DNA of 64,000 nt from Clarkia xantiana subsp. parviflora (GCA_036873135.1 JAPTYO010000026.1:2212001-2276000); one strand, 5' to 3'; numbered from the stretch's first letter, positions 19,915 to 31,578 are shown. Program-made: numbers and translations. Notes: a model not told the origin generated them from the letters alone.

Positions 19915-22303
19915 TCAATTCAAGGCGTCGTCATCGCTATCGGTAAGGTGGACTTGCTCTTCTTCTTCGTTCGGAACCCTGTTCTCTGGGGAGGCGATGT
20001 CGGAATCCCCATCTGAAGGTTGGTCGGAAGAATAGCAGACTTCCTCACGAAGAGGAGATGGGAGATCAACGCCTCTTTCACGAAGGTGGAACACGGCGTA
20101 ATCACATATCTCCGGAACCTTGCCAAAGTTAAAATGAGGATCCATGGCATGGAGTTGCCTTGCAATTCTTCCATACCCTTTGACAATTAGACTCTCACAC
20201 TTCTCTACAGCATCATTCTGGAATTGGTCAGAGTCCTTATACCTCTCAACAGCTAATTTCTCTAACGCCTCTTGGCGACCAGGGGATAACTCCAATCTTT
20301 CTTCCATCTTCTCTTTTAAGGAGGTTAGCTCAGACTCTTTCTCCTTAAGGGAAGCTATCTCCAAGTCTTTTTCCTGAAGGATGGCGGCGTTCGACTTCGC
20401 TTGATTCTCCCACCCTAGAATCGAAGCCTTCAAAGAGGCGACATCTTCCTGAGAGGTCTTCTTCAACCCTTCGTACTCTTCGACAACTCGAACTCGCTCT
20501 TGGACTGCTTTCTCTAAGTCAAGCTTCAGGGTACCCACCTCTTTTTGCAAATCATCCACCTTCACCTTTAACTCGGCGGCATCTTCGGGTTGCCTCGCTT
20601 CTCGCTCGGCATCTTTCTCACGGAGTTTGGCCAATTTGAGAGACAGCTGGAGAGTGTGATATGCAACGTTCTTTTCCATAGCTACAACCTGAAAAAGAAA
20701 ATCATGGAGTCAAATAAAAGACAAGTAAGAAATGAGTAGATAAGGGCGTCATACCTCCGCGAGACGAGACATGTGTTCTCTAAGCATAATCTGAACTCCC
20801 TCCGGGCTAGTGTCCAAGTCACGTCGATCGCCGGGTGGAACCATAGCATTCAGAAGGTGCAACCCAACATCCTCATCCTGCACGGAGTGACCCCGACTAA
20901 AATTCATATCGCTCAAGGTGTCGAATGGCCTCCAATCCTCATGGATACGCTCAGCCCGACGCTTAGCATTCTCACGCTCAAACATATCGGTTAGGAAGTT
21001 GAAATGTCGACCAAAGAAGCCCGGAGGATTTTCATCTGAAGCAGCGCAGCAGCTCGAAGGGTCCAAATCAGTTGACTTGACCTCCTTGACGATGGCATTC
21101 CAAGAATCATGGGTGGCATCCTTCTGGGGGGTGGGTCTACTCTTAGAAGAGACTACGCTTTTACCCTTATCCAAGGACAAATCTACCTTCTTCTTGGAAC
21201 CTGCAAGGGGAAATCATGAGAATTGAATAATAAAGTCATAAGTAAAGATAAGAAGATCTAGGAAATGCGAGTTGGATACCTTTATTACTATCAAGTGGTC
21301 TAGATGCGGAAACTCCAGGAAGATACGGCCGAGATTTCTTCACCTTAGGGTCGGAAGGGACTCCTGGAAGAAGAGCCGAAGAGGCTTTCGAAGTCTTGAT
21401 CGAGTCATCAGAACTGTGACTAGCCGTGCCCAATTTGCGCTTCTTACTGCTGATCCCCTGTGTTTTTATGAAAGCATCAGCAAGACCCCCTACAAAAGAA
21501 TGGGAATGGATTAAAAGTAGTAGGGGTCGTACCAAGGTCTCAAGTATAGGAGATCGAATGCCAGCCCCCACTAAGGAAGCTTCATCAATCAATGTATAGT
21601 CAAGTGGTACGAAATTATCGGAACAATGACACTCATATATGAGGAGAAGGGTTTCAGATTCTTGAACACTCAATGAAGAATAGGGTGGGGTCGGATCTTT
21701 AGAAAGAGGGTTTATCCTCCATGGCACTCCGTTATCTTCACATAAGAAATAAAACCCTTTCCATCTAGAGTTGTCAACCTTATGCTTTAATACGAGAGGG
21801 CATTGAATATCCCATTCAAATTCAGGAGCTCCTGCTCGAAGGCTAGCCCTATCCGTGTACTTCGGCCAACGGGAAGTGAGAGTCTTCATTTCGGTATCTT
21901 TAATATGGGTAAGCCCAAAAAAGAGTCGGAATAGATTCAACGAGTATGGCCAAGAATGGACATTACAAAGGACACGAAACCCTACCCACATCCTAATGGC
22001 GTGAGGAGTTAATTGAGTGGGAGCTACCCTCCAATAACGGCACGCTTCTAAAAGATCGGAACAATAAGGGAAACGAAGACCCGCATGAACATGAGCGGAA
22101 AAGACGACCGATTCTCCCTCAAGAGGAGGGGTGATGGGAATAGATTCATCCTTCGGACGTCGGACTCCGGAAGGGCCACGAGTTTCCAGTTCGCCATTGG
22201 TGTTCAAAAGCTTAACATCCCTTTCGAAATTAACCGGGAGGAGCAAATTGGGATGCAAATCTGTTGGAACGAAAAAGTATCTAGGAGGAAGAGACTCACT
22301 CAT
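19915..22303 (-). CDS. Element B antisense gene, three exons, 747 aa
   Basis: This gene is read against pol. Exon 1 is 22303-21280, exon 2 is 21200-20755, exon 3 is 20688-19915. Both introns have GT-AG ends (GTATCC...TTGCAG and GTATGA...TTTCAG), and removing them keeps one frame (phase 1, then phase 0). Exon 1 (residues 1-342) has a domain at about 66-131 resembling the plant 'putative gypsy type transposon' family, with GLRFPYCSDLL, LTPHAIRMW, FRVLC and SWPYSLNLFRLFF, and a KKRK patch at 287-290. Exon 3 (491-747) is a long Glu/Lys/Leu coiled coil ending in an acidic tail. Antisense extra ORFs of unknown function are known from Tat elements. The KKRK patch hints at a nuclear location (inference). 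Homologues occur in A, C, D and E. Function is unknown. Confidence 0.82.
20689..20754 (-). other. Intron 2 of the element B antisense gene
   Basis: The intron is 66 nt, phase 0, with donor GAG/GTATGA and acceptor TTTTTCAG/GTTG. A phase-0 intron sits at the matching point in A (29066-29145) and D (59712-59790). Confidence 0.75.
21201..21279 (-). other. Intron 1 of the element B antisense gene
   Basis: The intron is 79 nt, phase 1, with donor AAAG/GTATCC and acceptor CCTTGCAG/GTTCC. Without splicing, exon 1 reaches a stop 44 bases after the donor. Phase-1 introns occur at comparable points in D (60042-60105) and E (39069-39144). Confidence 0.75.
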
Positions 22304-23026
22304 GATCTTACGACGCGTAAGATAATCAAAGGATATACCGAGGTGAAACCCCTCCTATTGATGAAGTAGGAAATATTGCATCGGGTTCGATAGCCTTACG
22401 CACCTACAAATAAAAACGACATATTACACATTATCAATACCGGTAATCGCAAAATCACAAATCTGCATATGGCTAAGGCATCTAGACATCATATCGAATA
22501 ACAATACGCTAAGTGGGCAAGTGTACAGTTAATTTCGCGAAAAAAAAAAAAAAAAAAAAAAGATACCTCAGCTGAAAAGAGGTAGCTGCAGCTCCGGTGG
22601 GGAGTGGGTCGGCTCCTACAGCTACGGGCGGCGGAAGCTCCGGTGGCGTGCGGCGGCGGCAACTCCTTCAGCTACGGGCGGCGGAAGCTCCGGTGGCGTG
22701 CGACGACTCCGGTAGCGGCTCCAAACGACGACCCCGGCAGCGGCTCCCGACAGCGACTCCGGCGAAGGCTGGAGCGGTGGCTGGAGCTCCAAGGACCGGC
22801 GGAACCAGCGACCGAGCACGACAGATCCGGCGACAGGCCGAGGCGGACGTGGCGGCGGCGCAACCAGGGACAGGAGGCGGACGTCGCAACGGCCACGGCT
22901 GACTCCGGTGGTGGCGGCGGCTGAAGCTCCGGCGGGTCAAGAGTTTGAGGAGGGAGGAAAAGTCTTGAAACCCTAACACTCTAAGGAGGAAGATGGAGGC
23001 AAATGAGACAAAAATGGAGAAGGAGA
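22304..23026 (-). other. Leader region of the element B antisense gene
   Basis: This stretch lies between the start codon of the antisense gene and its putative TATA box. It holds an A-run at 22541-22560 and a GC-rich block of GGCGGAAGCTCCGGTGGC-type repeats at about 22590-22930. The several overlapping open frames in the GC-rich block are not convincing genes. A similar GC-rich block occurs in the equivalent leader of element C (35440-35660). Confidence 0.5.
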
Positions 23027-23056
23027 TGTATATATGCCTTGTGTGACTAGGGTTTT
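23027..23056 (-). promoter_or_regulatory. Putative promoter of the element B antisense gene
   Basis: On the minus strand AAAACCCTAG, a match to the plant telo-box, lies about 10 bp upstream of GCATATATACATC, a TATA-like box. The order is right for transcription toward the antisense gene. It is predicted only. Confidence 0.45.
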
Positions 23057-23296
23057 GCTCTCCACCTTTAGATCTCTTCCATCTAACGGTTTAAATTAAT
23101 CCTCCAATGAATTAAAAATCTAACATTTTCAGTAATTCAAAATATGAAAATTCCTTTAGATGAAATGGGTTGGCAAAAATAGCTTATCATTTAAATATCT
23201 CTGTATCGGGAAAATGTTGACATTTTATATATGTTCAATATACGTGAATTTTTTTTTTAGCAGAATAAAGCCTAATGCAGGTAAAACCTACATCAG

Positions 23297-23309
23297 CCTC
23301 GGGGGCAAA
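23297..23309 (+). other. Polypurine tract, element B
   Basis: CCTCGGGGGCAAA lies immediately before the TGATGG start of the 3' LTR. Confidence 0.7.
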
Positions 23310-24349
23310 TGATGGATATGGGTCCGTATCGAATAACCTTGGACGAACCACGAAAGGCTTATCGAAACATGTCGGTCGATACCCGCTACATAGGAGACTC
23401 GACTCCTCTCCCTAAGTGGAGAGGGTCGACCCCTTTCCACTAAGTGGAGAGGGTCGACCCCCCTCCACTAGGTGGAGAGGGTCGACCCCCCTCCACTAGG
23501 TGGAGAGGGTCGACCCCCCTCCACTAGGTGGAGAGGGTCGACCCCCCTCCACTAGGTGGAGAGGGTCGACCCCCCTCCACTAGGTGGAGAGGGTCGACCC
23601 CCCTCCACTAGGTGGAGAGGGTCGACCCCCCTCCACTAGGTGGAGAGGTCGACCCCCCTCCACTGGTGGAGAGGGTCGACCCCCCTCCACTAAGTGGAGA
23701 GGGTCGACCCCCCTCCACTAAGTGGAGAGGGTCGACCCCCCTCCACTGGTGGAGAGGGTCGACCTCCTCCACCAAGTGGAGAGGGTCGACCCCTCTCCGT
23801 TGGTGGAAGGTCGATCCCTTTCTACCAATAGGGGAGGGTCGACCCTTCCCGAGGGTCGACCCCTCTCTACTTAGTATGGAGAGGATCGACTCTTCTCCAC
23901 TAATGGGGAGGGTCGATCTATCTCTATTAAAAGAAGGGCCGTTCAAAGGACCGACTTCGTAAAACGGAAGGGTGTGATATTCACCTTCCTAAAATTGAGT
24001 TTCCTAATAAGGAATTCAATTCATACTGAATATTTAATGGCCCCGCATATAATAAATAATTTCCCGAAGAGCAACAATCAATATACGAGTTTCCATATAC
24101 GAAGGGCGGTGCATCATCAATACATACACCCAACCCTCCACTATAAATAGGTTTGCATATCTCCTATCAAGGTTACATTTTTCATATATTCGTACTCTAT
24201 ATACTTTCAGTTCTTAGATATTCATTTTCTGGGAACTGACTTGAGCGTCGGAGGGGGATCATCGGGTCCAACCCGATCTGTCCCTTTGTGCAGGCCCGGG
24301 CGCACCGAAGGTCGAGTCTTGGTTCAGCGTGGAAGATCAAGATCCAACA
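23310..24349 (+). repeat. Element B 3' LTR
   Basis: This 1040-bp LTR is almost identical to the 5' LTR except for fewer minisatellite units. It ends in GATCCAACA and is followed by the TSD CCACC and by the resumed pol frame of element A. Confidence 0.95.
23409..23815. repeat. 28-bp U3 minisatellite, element B 3' LTR
   Basis: About 14 copies of the same 28-bp unit as at 12776-13320. The two LTRs were the same at insertion, so the difference of about five units arose afterwards or during replication. Confidence 0.9.
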
Positions 24350-24354
24350 CCACC

Positions 24355-27300
24355 CGAAGGAGGAATCGGGAGGGTATGACCGCCTTCCAGACTGACGCTG
24401 ATCCCCGAGAGGAGTTTGGGCGTCCCGCCCCAATGGAAGATTTGAAAGAGGTCGAGATTGATGGACCTCAGAGGAAGGTGAAAATCGGGTCCGCTCTGAC
24501 TGAGGAGACGGCCCGAGAATTGATCGATCTGTTGAAGGAATTCAAGGAGCTGTTTGCCTGGTCCCCGAGTGACATGCCAGGAATCAGCCTCGATGTAATT
24601 ACTCACGAGCTAAAGATTGATCCCGCGATCAAGCCGATTACACGGAGAAGGCGCCCAATGGGTGCCGACAAGAAGATTGCGATCCAGCAAGAGGTGGGCA
24701 GGTTGCTCGATGCTGGGTTCATCAAGGAGCTCCGATTCCAGACCTGGGTCGCCAACCCAGTCCTGGTGAAGAAGAGCAATGGCAAATGGCGGATGTGTGT
24801 TGATTTCCACGACCTGAACAAGGCATGCCCGAAGGATTGCTACCCGCTTCCGAGGATCGACCAGCTGGTGGATGACACATCGGGACATGAGCTGCTGAGC
24901 TTTATGGATGCCTACTCTGGCTACAATCAGATCAAGATGTCCAAGGAGGATGCCCCCCATACTGCCTTCTATGCTGATAGTGACATCTATCATTATGATG
25001 TTATGCCCTTTGGACTGATTAATGCAGGTGCAACTTACCAGAGGATGGTGAATAAGCTGTTCGGGGATATGTTGGGGAAAACAATGGAGGCCTATGTTGA
25101 TGACATGCTGGTGAAGTCCCGACAGGCCGAGGATCATGTTCACAACTTAGCCTCAGCGTTCGAGCGGATGAGGCTTCATCAAGTTCGCTTGAATCCGACC
25201 AAGTACGCCTTCGGAGTGCACTCAGGGAAGTTCCTGGGCTCTATGGTGAGCCAGAGGGGAATCGAAGTCAATCCTGAGAAGCTGAAGGCGATCGAGGAGA
25301 TGAAGTCCCCGACGAACCATCGGGAGGTGCAGGTGCTAAACAGTCGATTAGCCGCGATGAATCGCTTCCTGTCCAAGGCAAGCGACCGATCCATGCCATT
25401 TTTTGAATTGTTGAGGGCCAATAAGAAGTTTGAGTGGACTGCCAAGTGCGAAGAGGTGTTCCAGGCACTCAAACAGCACCTCCGCACCCTCCCGCCATTG
25501 TTGAAGCCCATCCCAGGCGAGCCACTCTATCTGTATTTGGCTGTTTCTGAATTTGCTGTTAGCTCTGTCTTAGTGAAAATTGTAGAGGGCAGCCAAGTCC
25601 CCGTCTATTATGTAAGCAAGGCACTCGCCAAGTCTGAAATGAATTATCCCGCCGTTGAGAAGTATCTCTATGCGTTGATTGTTACTGCTCGGAAGCTGAG
25701 GCCTTACTTCCACGCGCATGAAATTACTGTTTTGATGAATTAGCCCTTGAAGCATTTTTTGAACCGACCTGATGCGTCGGGGAGATTAGTGAAATGGGCA
25801 GTCGAACTTAGTGAGTTCCGTATTCACTTTGCTCGGAGAACGGCTATTAAGTGCCAGGCGTTGGCGGATTTCATAGCAGAGTCTACAGCCCCCTATCTAG
25901 AAGAAGCGGGCCCTGTAGAGGGGGCAACCACGGAGGTCCCGATAACAGAGCAGTCAAAACAGCCCGACGCCGAAAATACTTGGGAGATGTACACTGATGC
26001 CTCCTCAAATTCAGAAGGATCGGGAGCAGGTTTCGTACTGATACCACCAGATGGAGGCGAGCCCCTCCGATATGCCTTGGCCTTGACATTTAGGGCCACC
26101 AACAATGAAGCTGAATATGAGGCTCTCATCACTGGCCTCAAGATTGCTAAAGGAACGGGAGTTGGTCACTTAAAGGTGAAGTGTGATGCTAGCCTGATCG
26201 TGAACCAAGTCCAGGGGCGGTACAAAGCAAAGAGCCTGATGATGAAAAAATACCTTCGGGAGGTGCAAACCCTGAAGGAGAGTTTCAAGAGCTTCGATAT
26301 TGAAGCGATCCCGAGGGAGGATAATGTGGAAGTAGATGCCTTTAGCAAGTTTGCCTTGGGGGCACCCCTCGATGAAAGTCGGAAGGTGCATTTCTTGGAG
26401 AAGGTGATCCTGTCAACCACCGATCAGTCGTAGGTTTGTGCCATTAAGATCGGATCGGAGGAGCCCACTTGGATGAACCCGATAGCCGCGTATCTGACTA
26501 CGGGGGCAGTCCCCGATGATGAAGTAGCAGCTGGAAAAATACACTGAATCGCGCCCAATTATGTGATGGTGGACAATCAGCTGTACAAAAAGGGGTTTTT
26601 AACTCCCTATCTGAAATGCGTGGCCGAGCCCGGCACAGGTCGCATCCTTAGGGAGGTGCACGAAGGATATTTGGCCTGACATGAAGGTGCCCAATCCATC
26701 GTGAGGAAAGTGTTGAACCTGGGCTATTACTGGCCCTCGATGAACAAGGAGGCAACGATGCTAGTCCGATCCTGTGACGCTTGCCAGAAGTACGCCCCGA
26801 ACATCGTGGCTCCAGCTGCCGATTTGACGTCCATCAAGAGTGCTTGGCCCTTCGCGCAATGGGGAATCGACTTGGTGGGACCCCTTCCAGTTCAAAAGGT
26901 CAGTGCCGATATTTAATTGTGGCTATTGATTATTTTTTGAAATGGATAGAATCCAAGGCATTGGCCAAGACAACGGGGAACCATATCCTCAAATTCCTCC
27001 AGACCCATATCATATCCCGATACGGGATCCCCAAGGTGGTGATCAGTGATAATGGCCCTCCGTTTAACGGGGCCCAGTGGAAGGAGTACTTGGAGGAACT
27101 GAAAATTGAGAATCGCATCATGCTCAAACCAATGGACAGGTGGAATCAGCCAACAAGATCGTGATGGATGGCCTGAAGAAGAGGGTCCATGCATTGAAGG
27201 GCAAATGGCTGGATGAGCTGGAAAATGTGCTTTGGGCTGTTAGATTGACACCCAAACGATCGACTGGGGAGACTCCGTTTGGCCTTGTTTATGGCACGGA

Positions 27301-27688
27301 AGCAGTGGCTCCCGTCGAAATAGCTGTGGCATCCCATCGGACGAGATATTACGAACCTCTCTCGAATGATGAAATGAGGCGTCTGGACTTGGACTTGGTC
27401 GAAGAAAAGAGGCGTAGTGCCGAGGAGGCCCAGGCCCGGATGCGCTTGGCAACAGCCCGATATTATAATCGACGAGTCAAGTCTCGACAGTTCTTTGTCG
27501 GGGAACTGGTCTGGCGTAGGAACGAATTTACCCTTTTGGATCGGATCAACAAGATGTCACCAAAATGGGAAGGGCCTTATAAGGTCGTGGGGATGCCAGC
27601 TCGGAATGCGTACAAGTTGGAAGACCTCGATGGCAATGTGTTGAAGCATTCTTTTAGTGGCGAACACTTGAAGAAATGTCATGTTTGA
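24355..27688 (+). pseudogene. Element A Pol: RT, two RNase H domains and integrase, decayed
   Basis: The frame continues the A polyprotein after element B. It holds FAWSPSDMPGIS, the RT core with MCVDF.DLNKACPKD, FMDAYSGYNQI, FGLINAGATYQR and YVDDM, the Ty3-type RNase H (VPVYYVSKALAKSE), and the archaeal-type RNase H (MYTDASSNSEGSGAG, NNEAEYEAL). Integrase has GYYWPSMNKEA, C..C, WGIDLVGPLP, ISDNGP and VESANK. Stops occur at 25741, 26431, 26545 and 26677. A frameshift lies near 26905, and a short deletion near 27120 removes the HPQTNG part before the catalytic Glu. It ends at GEHLKK.HV (27688). The product would be inactive. Confidence 0.9.
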
Positions 27689-27689
27689 T

Positions 27690-28135
27690 ATTAAGTCGCC
27701 TTCAGTGGTGCAAGTTGTTTGTTAAGTCGCTTTCAGTGGTGCAAGTTATTTATTAATTCGCTTTTAGTGGTGCAAGTTGTTTATTAAGTCGCCTTCAGTG
27801 GTGCAAGTTGTTTATTAAGTCGCCTTCAGTGGTGCAAGTTGAGCCATCAATGCATAAAGAGGTTGCTTCCGACAAGACTATGCTAAGACTTATCATTCTA
27901 AGCATGCTTAAATCGCCTTAAGTGGTGTAGTCAAATCGCCTTAAGTGGTGTGGATAAGTTGCCTTAAGGGGCACGATTAAATCGCCTTGAGTGGTGTGGA
28001 TAAGTTGCCTTAAGGGGCACGATTAAATCGCCTTAAGTGGTGTGGGTAAAATGGCTTAAGTGACGCGTCGAAATTACTCTAAGTGATATGATAAAATTGC
28101 CTTAAGTGGCGTATTAATCCACCTTAAGTGGTGCA
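27690..28135. repeat. Tandem array, element A 3' region
   Basis: Five copies of a roughly 31-32-bp unit around AAGTCGCCTTCAGTGGTGC (27690-27845) are followed by related units around AAATCGCCTTAAGTGGTG (27908-28135). The array starts right after the integrase stop, between pol and the antisense gene. Confidence 0.85.
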
Positions 28136-28225
28136 GTGATAATCGGGACCAAAAAGATTGATATTATAAAGATCTAGGAGGTTCACGACAAAGAAGGAAA
28201 TTACAAGGATTTGAAAATAAAGCAA

Positions 28226-31005
28226 TTAAGCTAGATCCTTGGCAGCGTCGAGGGGAGCAGGGTCCGCGAGGTCTGTGGCAGAAGTCTCCGTGATCGGGGG
28301 ATCGGACTCTGGAAGATTGGCCGCGGGAAGATCGGACTCTGGGAAGTCAGCCGGTGAAGGGTCGATCATCGGGGGCTCAGTTGTCGGGAGTTCTACACTT
28401 GGAGGTTCCACCGTGCCTTCAGGACCCGCAGCCCCCTCGGGGGTGTTGGCCCCGTCGCTCTCCTCAGAAAGGTTGAAGTACCTCTCCGCGAAGGGGGCGA
28501 GGGTCTGAGACTTGGTGAAATCGATGGCACCACCATACTCCAGATGGAGCTCCTCGACAGCGTTAAGCAGGGTGGTCTCCACCTCCCCCATACAGAACTT
28601 TACTGCGTTCACTTGGAAAGCTTCGGAGCCCCGATAATCTTCCCGTCCCTTGGCCTCAGCCTCGGCCAGCTTGGTGGGAAACTCAGCAAGTTCCCGCTCC
28701 ATCTGTTGGGACCGGTTGGTGAGAAGGACTTTCTCAGCCTCCAGCCCCGCCTTGGCGTCTTCCAGGGCCATCTTCTCGAGGACATGCCTGTCCCGATCCT
28801 CCACGCGCCCCTGCTGCTCCTCACTGAGTCTTTGGCGCTCCTGCTTCAGCAACCTCTCAAAGTCGTGGACCTGCCTCAGGAGGTCCCGAGTCTTCTGGTT
28901 AAGGAGGGCCTGCTCCTTAACCAACTTCCCCTTCGACGACTCGGAGGCAGCCAGATCCTCCTTGAGCTTGGCCAAGACCTCGGGGGCCGCCTTGGCTCGC
29001 TCCTGCTCCAGGGCCTCCTCCAAGGCCAGGACATACCCGAAACAACGGTGTTGGTCCGCTATTTCCTGTGAAGAAGAAGGGAAGAGGTCAGTACACAAAA
29101 ATATTCTGCCTTGTATATACTAAGTGTAAAAGCAGGAAACCTTACCTCCACGCGACGAACAGCCATGGCGCGAATGTCCGCGTGGATGTCCTCTCGAGCC
29201 AGGAAGAGCGGAAGCTTCATAGATGGCGGAACTGAGCCTGCCAGCAGGTGCAGACCCTGTTCCGATGATACATCATCCCGACGCAGCGGGACCCCCCGCA
29301 ACGACTCGATCGGAGTCCAAGGAGCCGCTGCCTGGTCGGGAGAGTAAAGATGGTAGAAGCTCTTGTCTAAGGGGAGAGGGGGAACGACGCTCTGAGTAGA
29401 GGTGCGGGCCTCCGAGCCGCCATGGGAACCCGCTGGTTCCTCGGGAGTCATGCTCAGGACCGGCGACAGCTGCTGTGCAGGAGAAGATGCAGGCAGTCCT
29501 TCGGGAGTCGGCTCCAGCGGGGTCTGCCTCGCCCCCCGACGACGAACCAGGGGCTGACCCTCGCTTGCCTCCTCAGAAGAATGAGAGAAATCCAGGTCCA
29601 TCACCCGACGGAACTGGCCGTCCGTCGGGACGTATTCAATCCCCGATCCTCCGGGGGCAGGAAGAGAAAGGAGGGGCTCCCCGACCCGTGCGTCGGAGGG
29701 AGGCTCCCCCGTCGAAGCTCCAGCTCCCGATCGACCTGCAGCTGGAGAACGAGAAGCTTCAGAAAGAAAGTCAGGAAGTTGATCATGATCCTTACACTAT
29801 ATGACGCGACGGGAGAGATATTGATCCTTCCCGTAATAATTGTAGTAACCCGCTTTGAGGACGCGGGGAGTTTCTCCTTGCAGGATGCGTTTGATCCCTT
29901 CGATCCGGGCTCCCTTGTCGGAGGAGATTAACTCCTCGAGAATACGCCTCCTGTACAATCGAATTGCTAAGCGGAGCTGTTTACCTTCCTCGGGAGTCTT
30001 GGTGTTGAAGATCTGCTCCATCTTCTCCACCCGGGCCCGCTTGATTTGCTCCGAGGTGGGAGGTGCCGATGAGGAGGCGGCCTTCTTTGAAGACTTCCTC
30101 TTCCTCGCGGGGCGTGGGACAACATCAGTCTCCGCCTGCTTAAGCACGAGATTGGTCAGCTATTATACCTTCTTAGCTGCAAAGACGAAAATGAAAGTGG
30201 TGTTAGAATATTATCCAAGGAACGATGTTAGAAGGGCCGTCGAAGAGTTGACCCCCGGAGACGACATCAAGGAGTCGGATCCCGGTCAGAACCAGGTCCC
30301 GCTCCCCGATGGAGTTGGCATCGAGGGGAGTGAAAGAGTCCCCCCAACGATAAAGCTGGATGCAGTGGAGAATCTGGAAATCCTCCTCGGAGTAAGTGTG
30401 AAAAGCGGGGGCAGGGTCCGCTTCGACCTCCCATCGGGGCCACGGAATAGACCTGTTTCGGATGAAGAAATAACTCCTCTTCCAGCCACTGTTGTCGGGC
30501 CCCGAATCAGTGATGAGCCCCCGACCCTTGGCGACCTTCCAGGTGTCGCCATTCCAGCTGTACCGAGAGAGCTGCGCCTTGCTCCATTTAGGCATCCGCG
30601 GGTAGAAGGCGCAGACCCCAGCATCATTGCACTTCAGTCCATAGAAGGTCCGGAAGAGTCGGAGGCTATAGGGCCATTGTTGATGGAAGCAAAGGACGCG
30701 GAAAGCATTCCACACGCGAATGGCGTGGGGGGAGAAAGTAGTCGGATGTGTTTTGTAATATGTACACAACTTGACTATGTCCCCACAGAAGGTGAATCAG
30801 ATCCCTGCCGATATTTTCCCGGTGGAGACAAATACCTCCCCTTCCCGGGGACGAGTAACCACAGGGTCACCCGGAGAGCTGCATCATAGGCAGTGTCGGA
30901 AATCTCATTGCAAGCATAATCGAACTTGAAGGGTTTCCTCCCCCCGGAACTGGATCCACCGTCTGGAAAAGGATCAGAGCAAGAAAAGGCACAGTCGATT
31001 TCCAC
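28226..31005 (-). pseudogene. Element A antisense gene, multi-exon, decayed
   Basis: The last exon (29065-28226) encodes a long coiled coil rich in Glu, Lys, Leu and Arg with a Pro/Ser/Asp-rich tail. The exon before it ends at 29146. Between them is an 80-nt GT-AG intron (donor GGAG/GTAAGG, acceptor TTCACAG/GAAAT) that is phase 0, as in B and D. Further upstream are a basic segment with RPARKRKSSKK, and at 30769-30203 the N-terminal domain seen in B (SPHAIRVW, FRVLC, WPYSLRLFRTFYGLK). The N-terminal part has a frame change and a stop near 30791, so the gene is broken. The most likely 5' end lies close to 31000. Confidence 0.7.
29066..29145 (-). other. Conserved phase-0 intron, element A antisense gene
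   Basis: The intron is 80 nt with a strong donor (GAG/GTAAGG) and a pyrimidine-rich acceptor ending TTCTTCACAG. The flanking frames (459 nt and 840 nt) join without shift. Confidence 0.7.
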
Positions 31006-31237
31006 AAAAGTTCGGGTAAGTTAATTGAGATAAAAGGAAAAACTATGCTAACAAGTCTCTTCGGAATCGAAGGAGAAAATCTTACCAGACACGTTGAATC
31101 GGAGAGGAAATGATGATCTTGATGGTCGGAGATTCTGGTCGCCGGAGTATTGATCAGAGAAAGAAAGGAGAGCTCGAGCTTTTGAAAATACAGAGGATGA
31201 AACGGTAAAGGAGAACTGAATAGTGCCAAGATTTGGG

Positions 31238-31248
31238 GTTTTATAGGA
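31238..31248 (-). promoter_or_regulatory. Putative TATA box of the element A antisense gene
   Basis: On the minus strand CCTATAAAACC lies about 230 bp upstream of the probable 5' end of the antisense gene. It is predicted from position and sequence only. Confidence 0.4.
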
Positions 31249-31578
31249 GAGAGGACAGCTAAAGAGGCGTTGCAATCCGGACCGTTGAAGATAAAACGCC
31301 TCAATCTGAATCGTCGAAACACTAGAGATAAAACGGCTATAAAGTGCTTTTTCAGAAAAAACATGCACGGGTACCCAAACCGTCGCTTCGTCACCTGCTG
31401 CATTTAATAGTTGAGTGACCGAGAAATCTTTTCGGATTCGGTGGTTATCCTCGGAATATCGGGGAATCTTGGAAGAGGAGATCTTCTTCAGAAGATTTTT
31501 CGTAAAGTCAAAACCCTCCGATACCGATATCGGGAGGTCCGAAACTGGAAGACACGACGAACTGTAAGTCCCTCGTGT

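Larger units (their letters stand above)
12677..24349 (+). mobile_element. Element B: near-intact Tat-lineage Ty3/gypsy element
   Basis: LTRs lie at 12677-13860 and 23310-24349. TSD CCACC occurs at 12672-12676 and 24350-24354, inside the protease-RT region of A, whose frame continues across the site. B has one uninterrupted gag-to-integrase frame, a tandem array and an intact spliced antisense gene. Outside a variable minisatellite the LTRs are almost identical by eye (for example one T/C change near 13462 versus 23951), so this is a young insertion. It is still defective because the integrase core is deleted. Confidence 0.95.

Noticed and set aside
21494..21536. An extra 43-nt GT-AG segment in exon 1 of the B antisense gene
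   Set aside because: It is very short for a plant intron and its removal would shift the frame into a stop, while the unspliced exon is open. A 54-nt intron at a similar place in C keeps the question slightly open.
19915..22303. Antisense gene as an envelope-like gene
   Set aside because: No signal peptide, transmembrane segment or cysteine pattern is seen. The coiled coil, KKRK patch and antisense splicing argue for an intracellular protein.
22541..22560. A-run as a sign of a SINE or processed gene
   Set aside because: No target duplication, Pol III boxes or upstream gene body is visible; it lies in the leader of the antisense gene.
22597..22979. Several overlapping open frames in a GC-rich block
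   Set aside because: Low-complexity GGC/GCC sequence keeps all frames open. It lies in the leader of the antisense gene.
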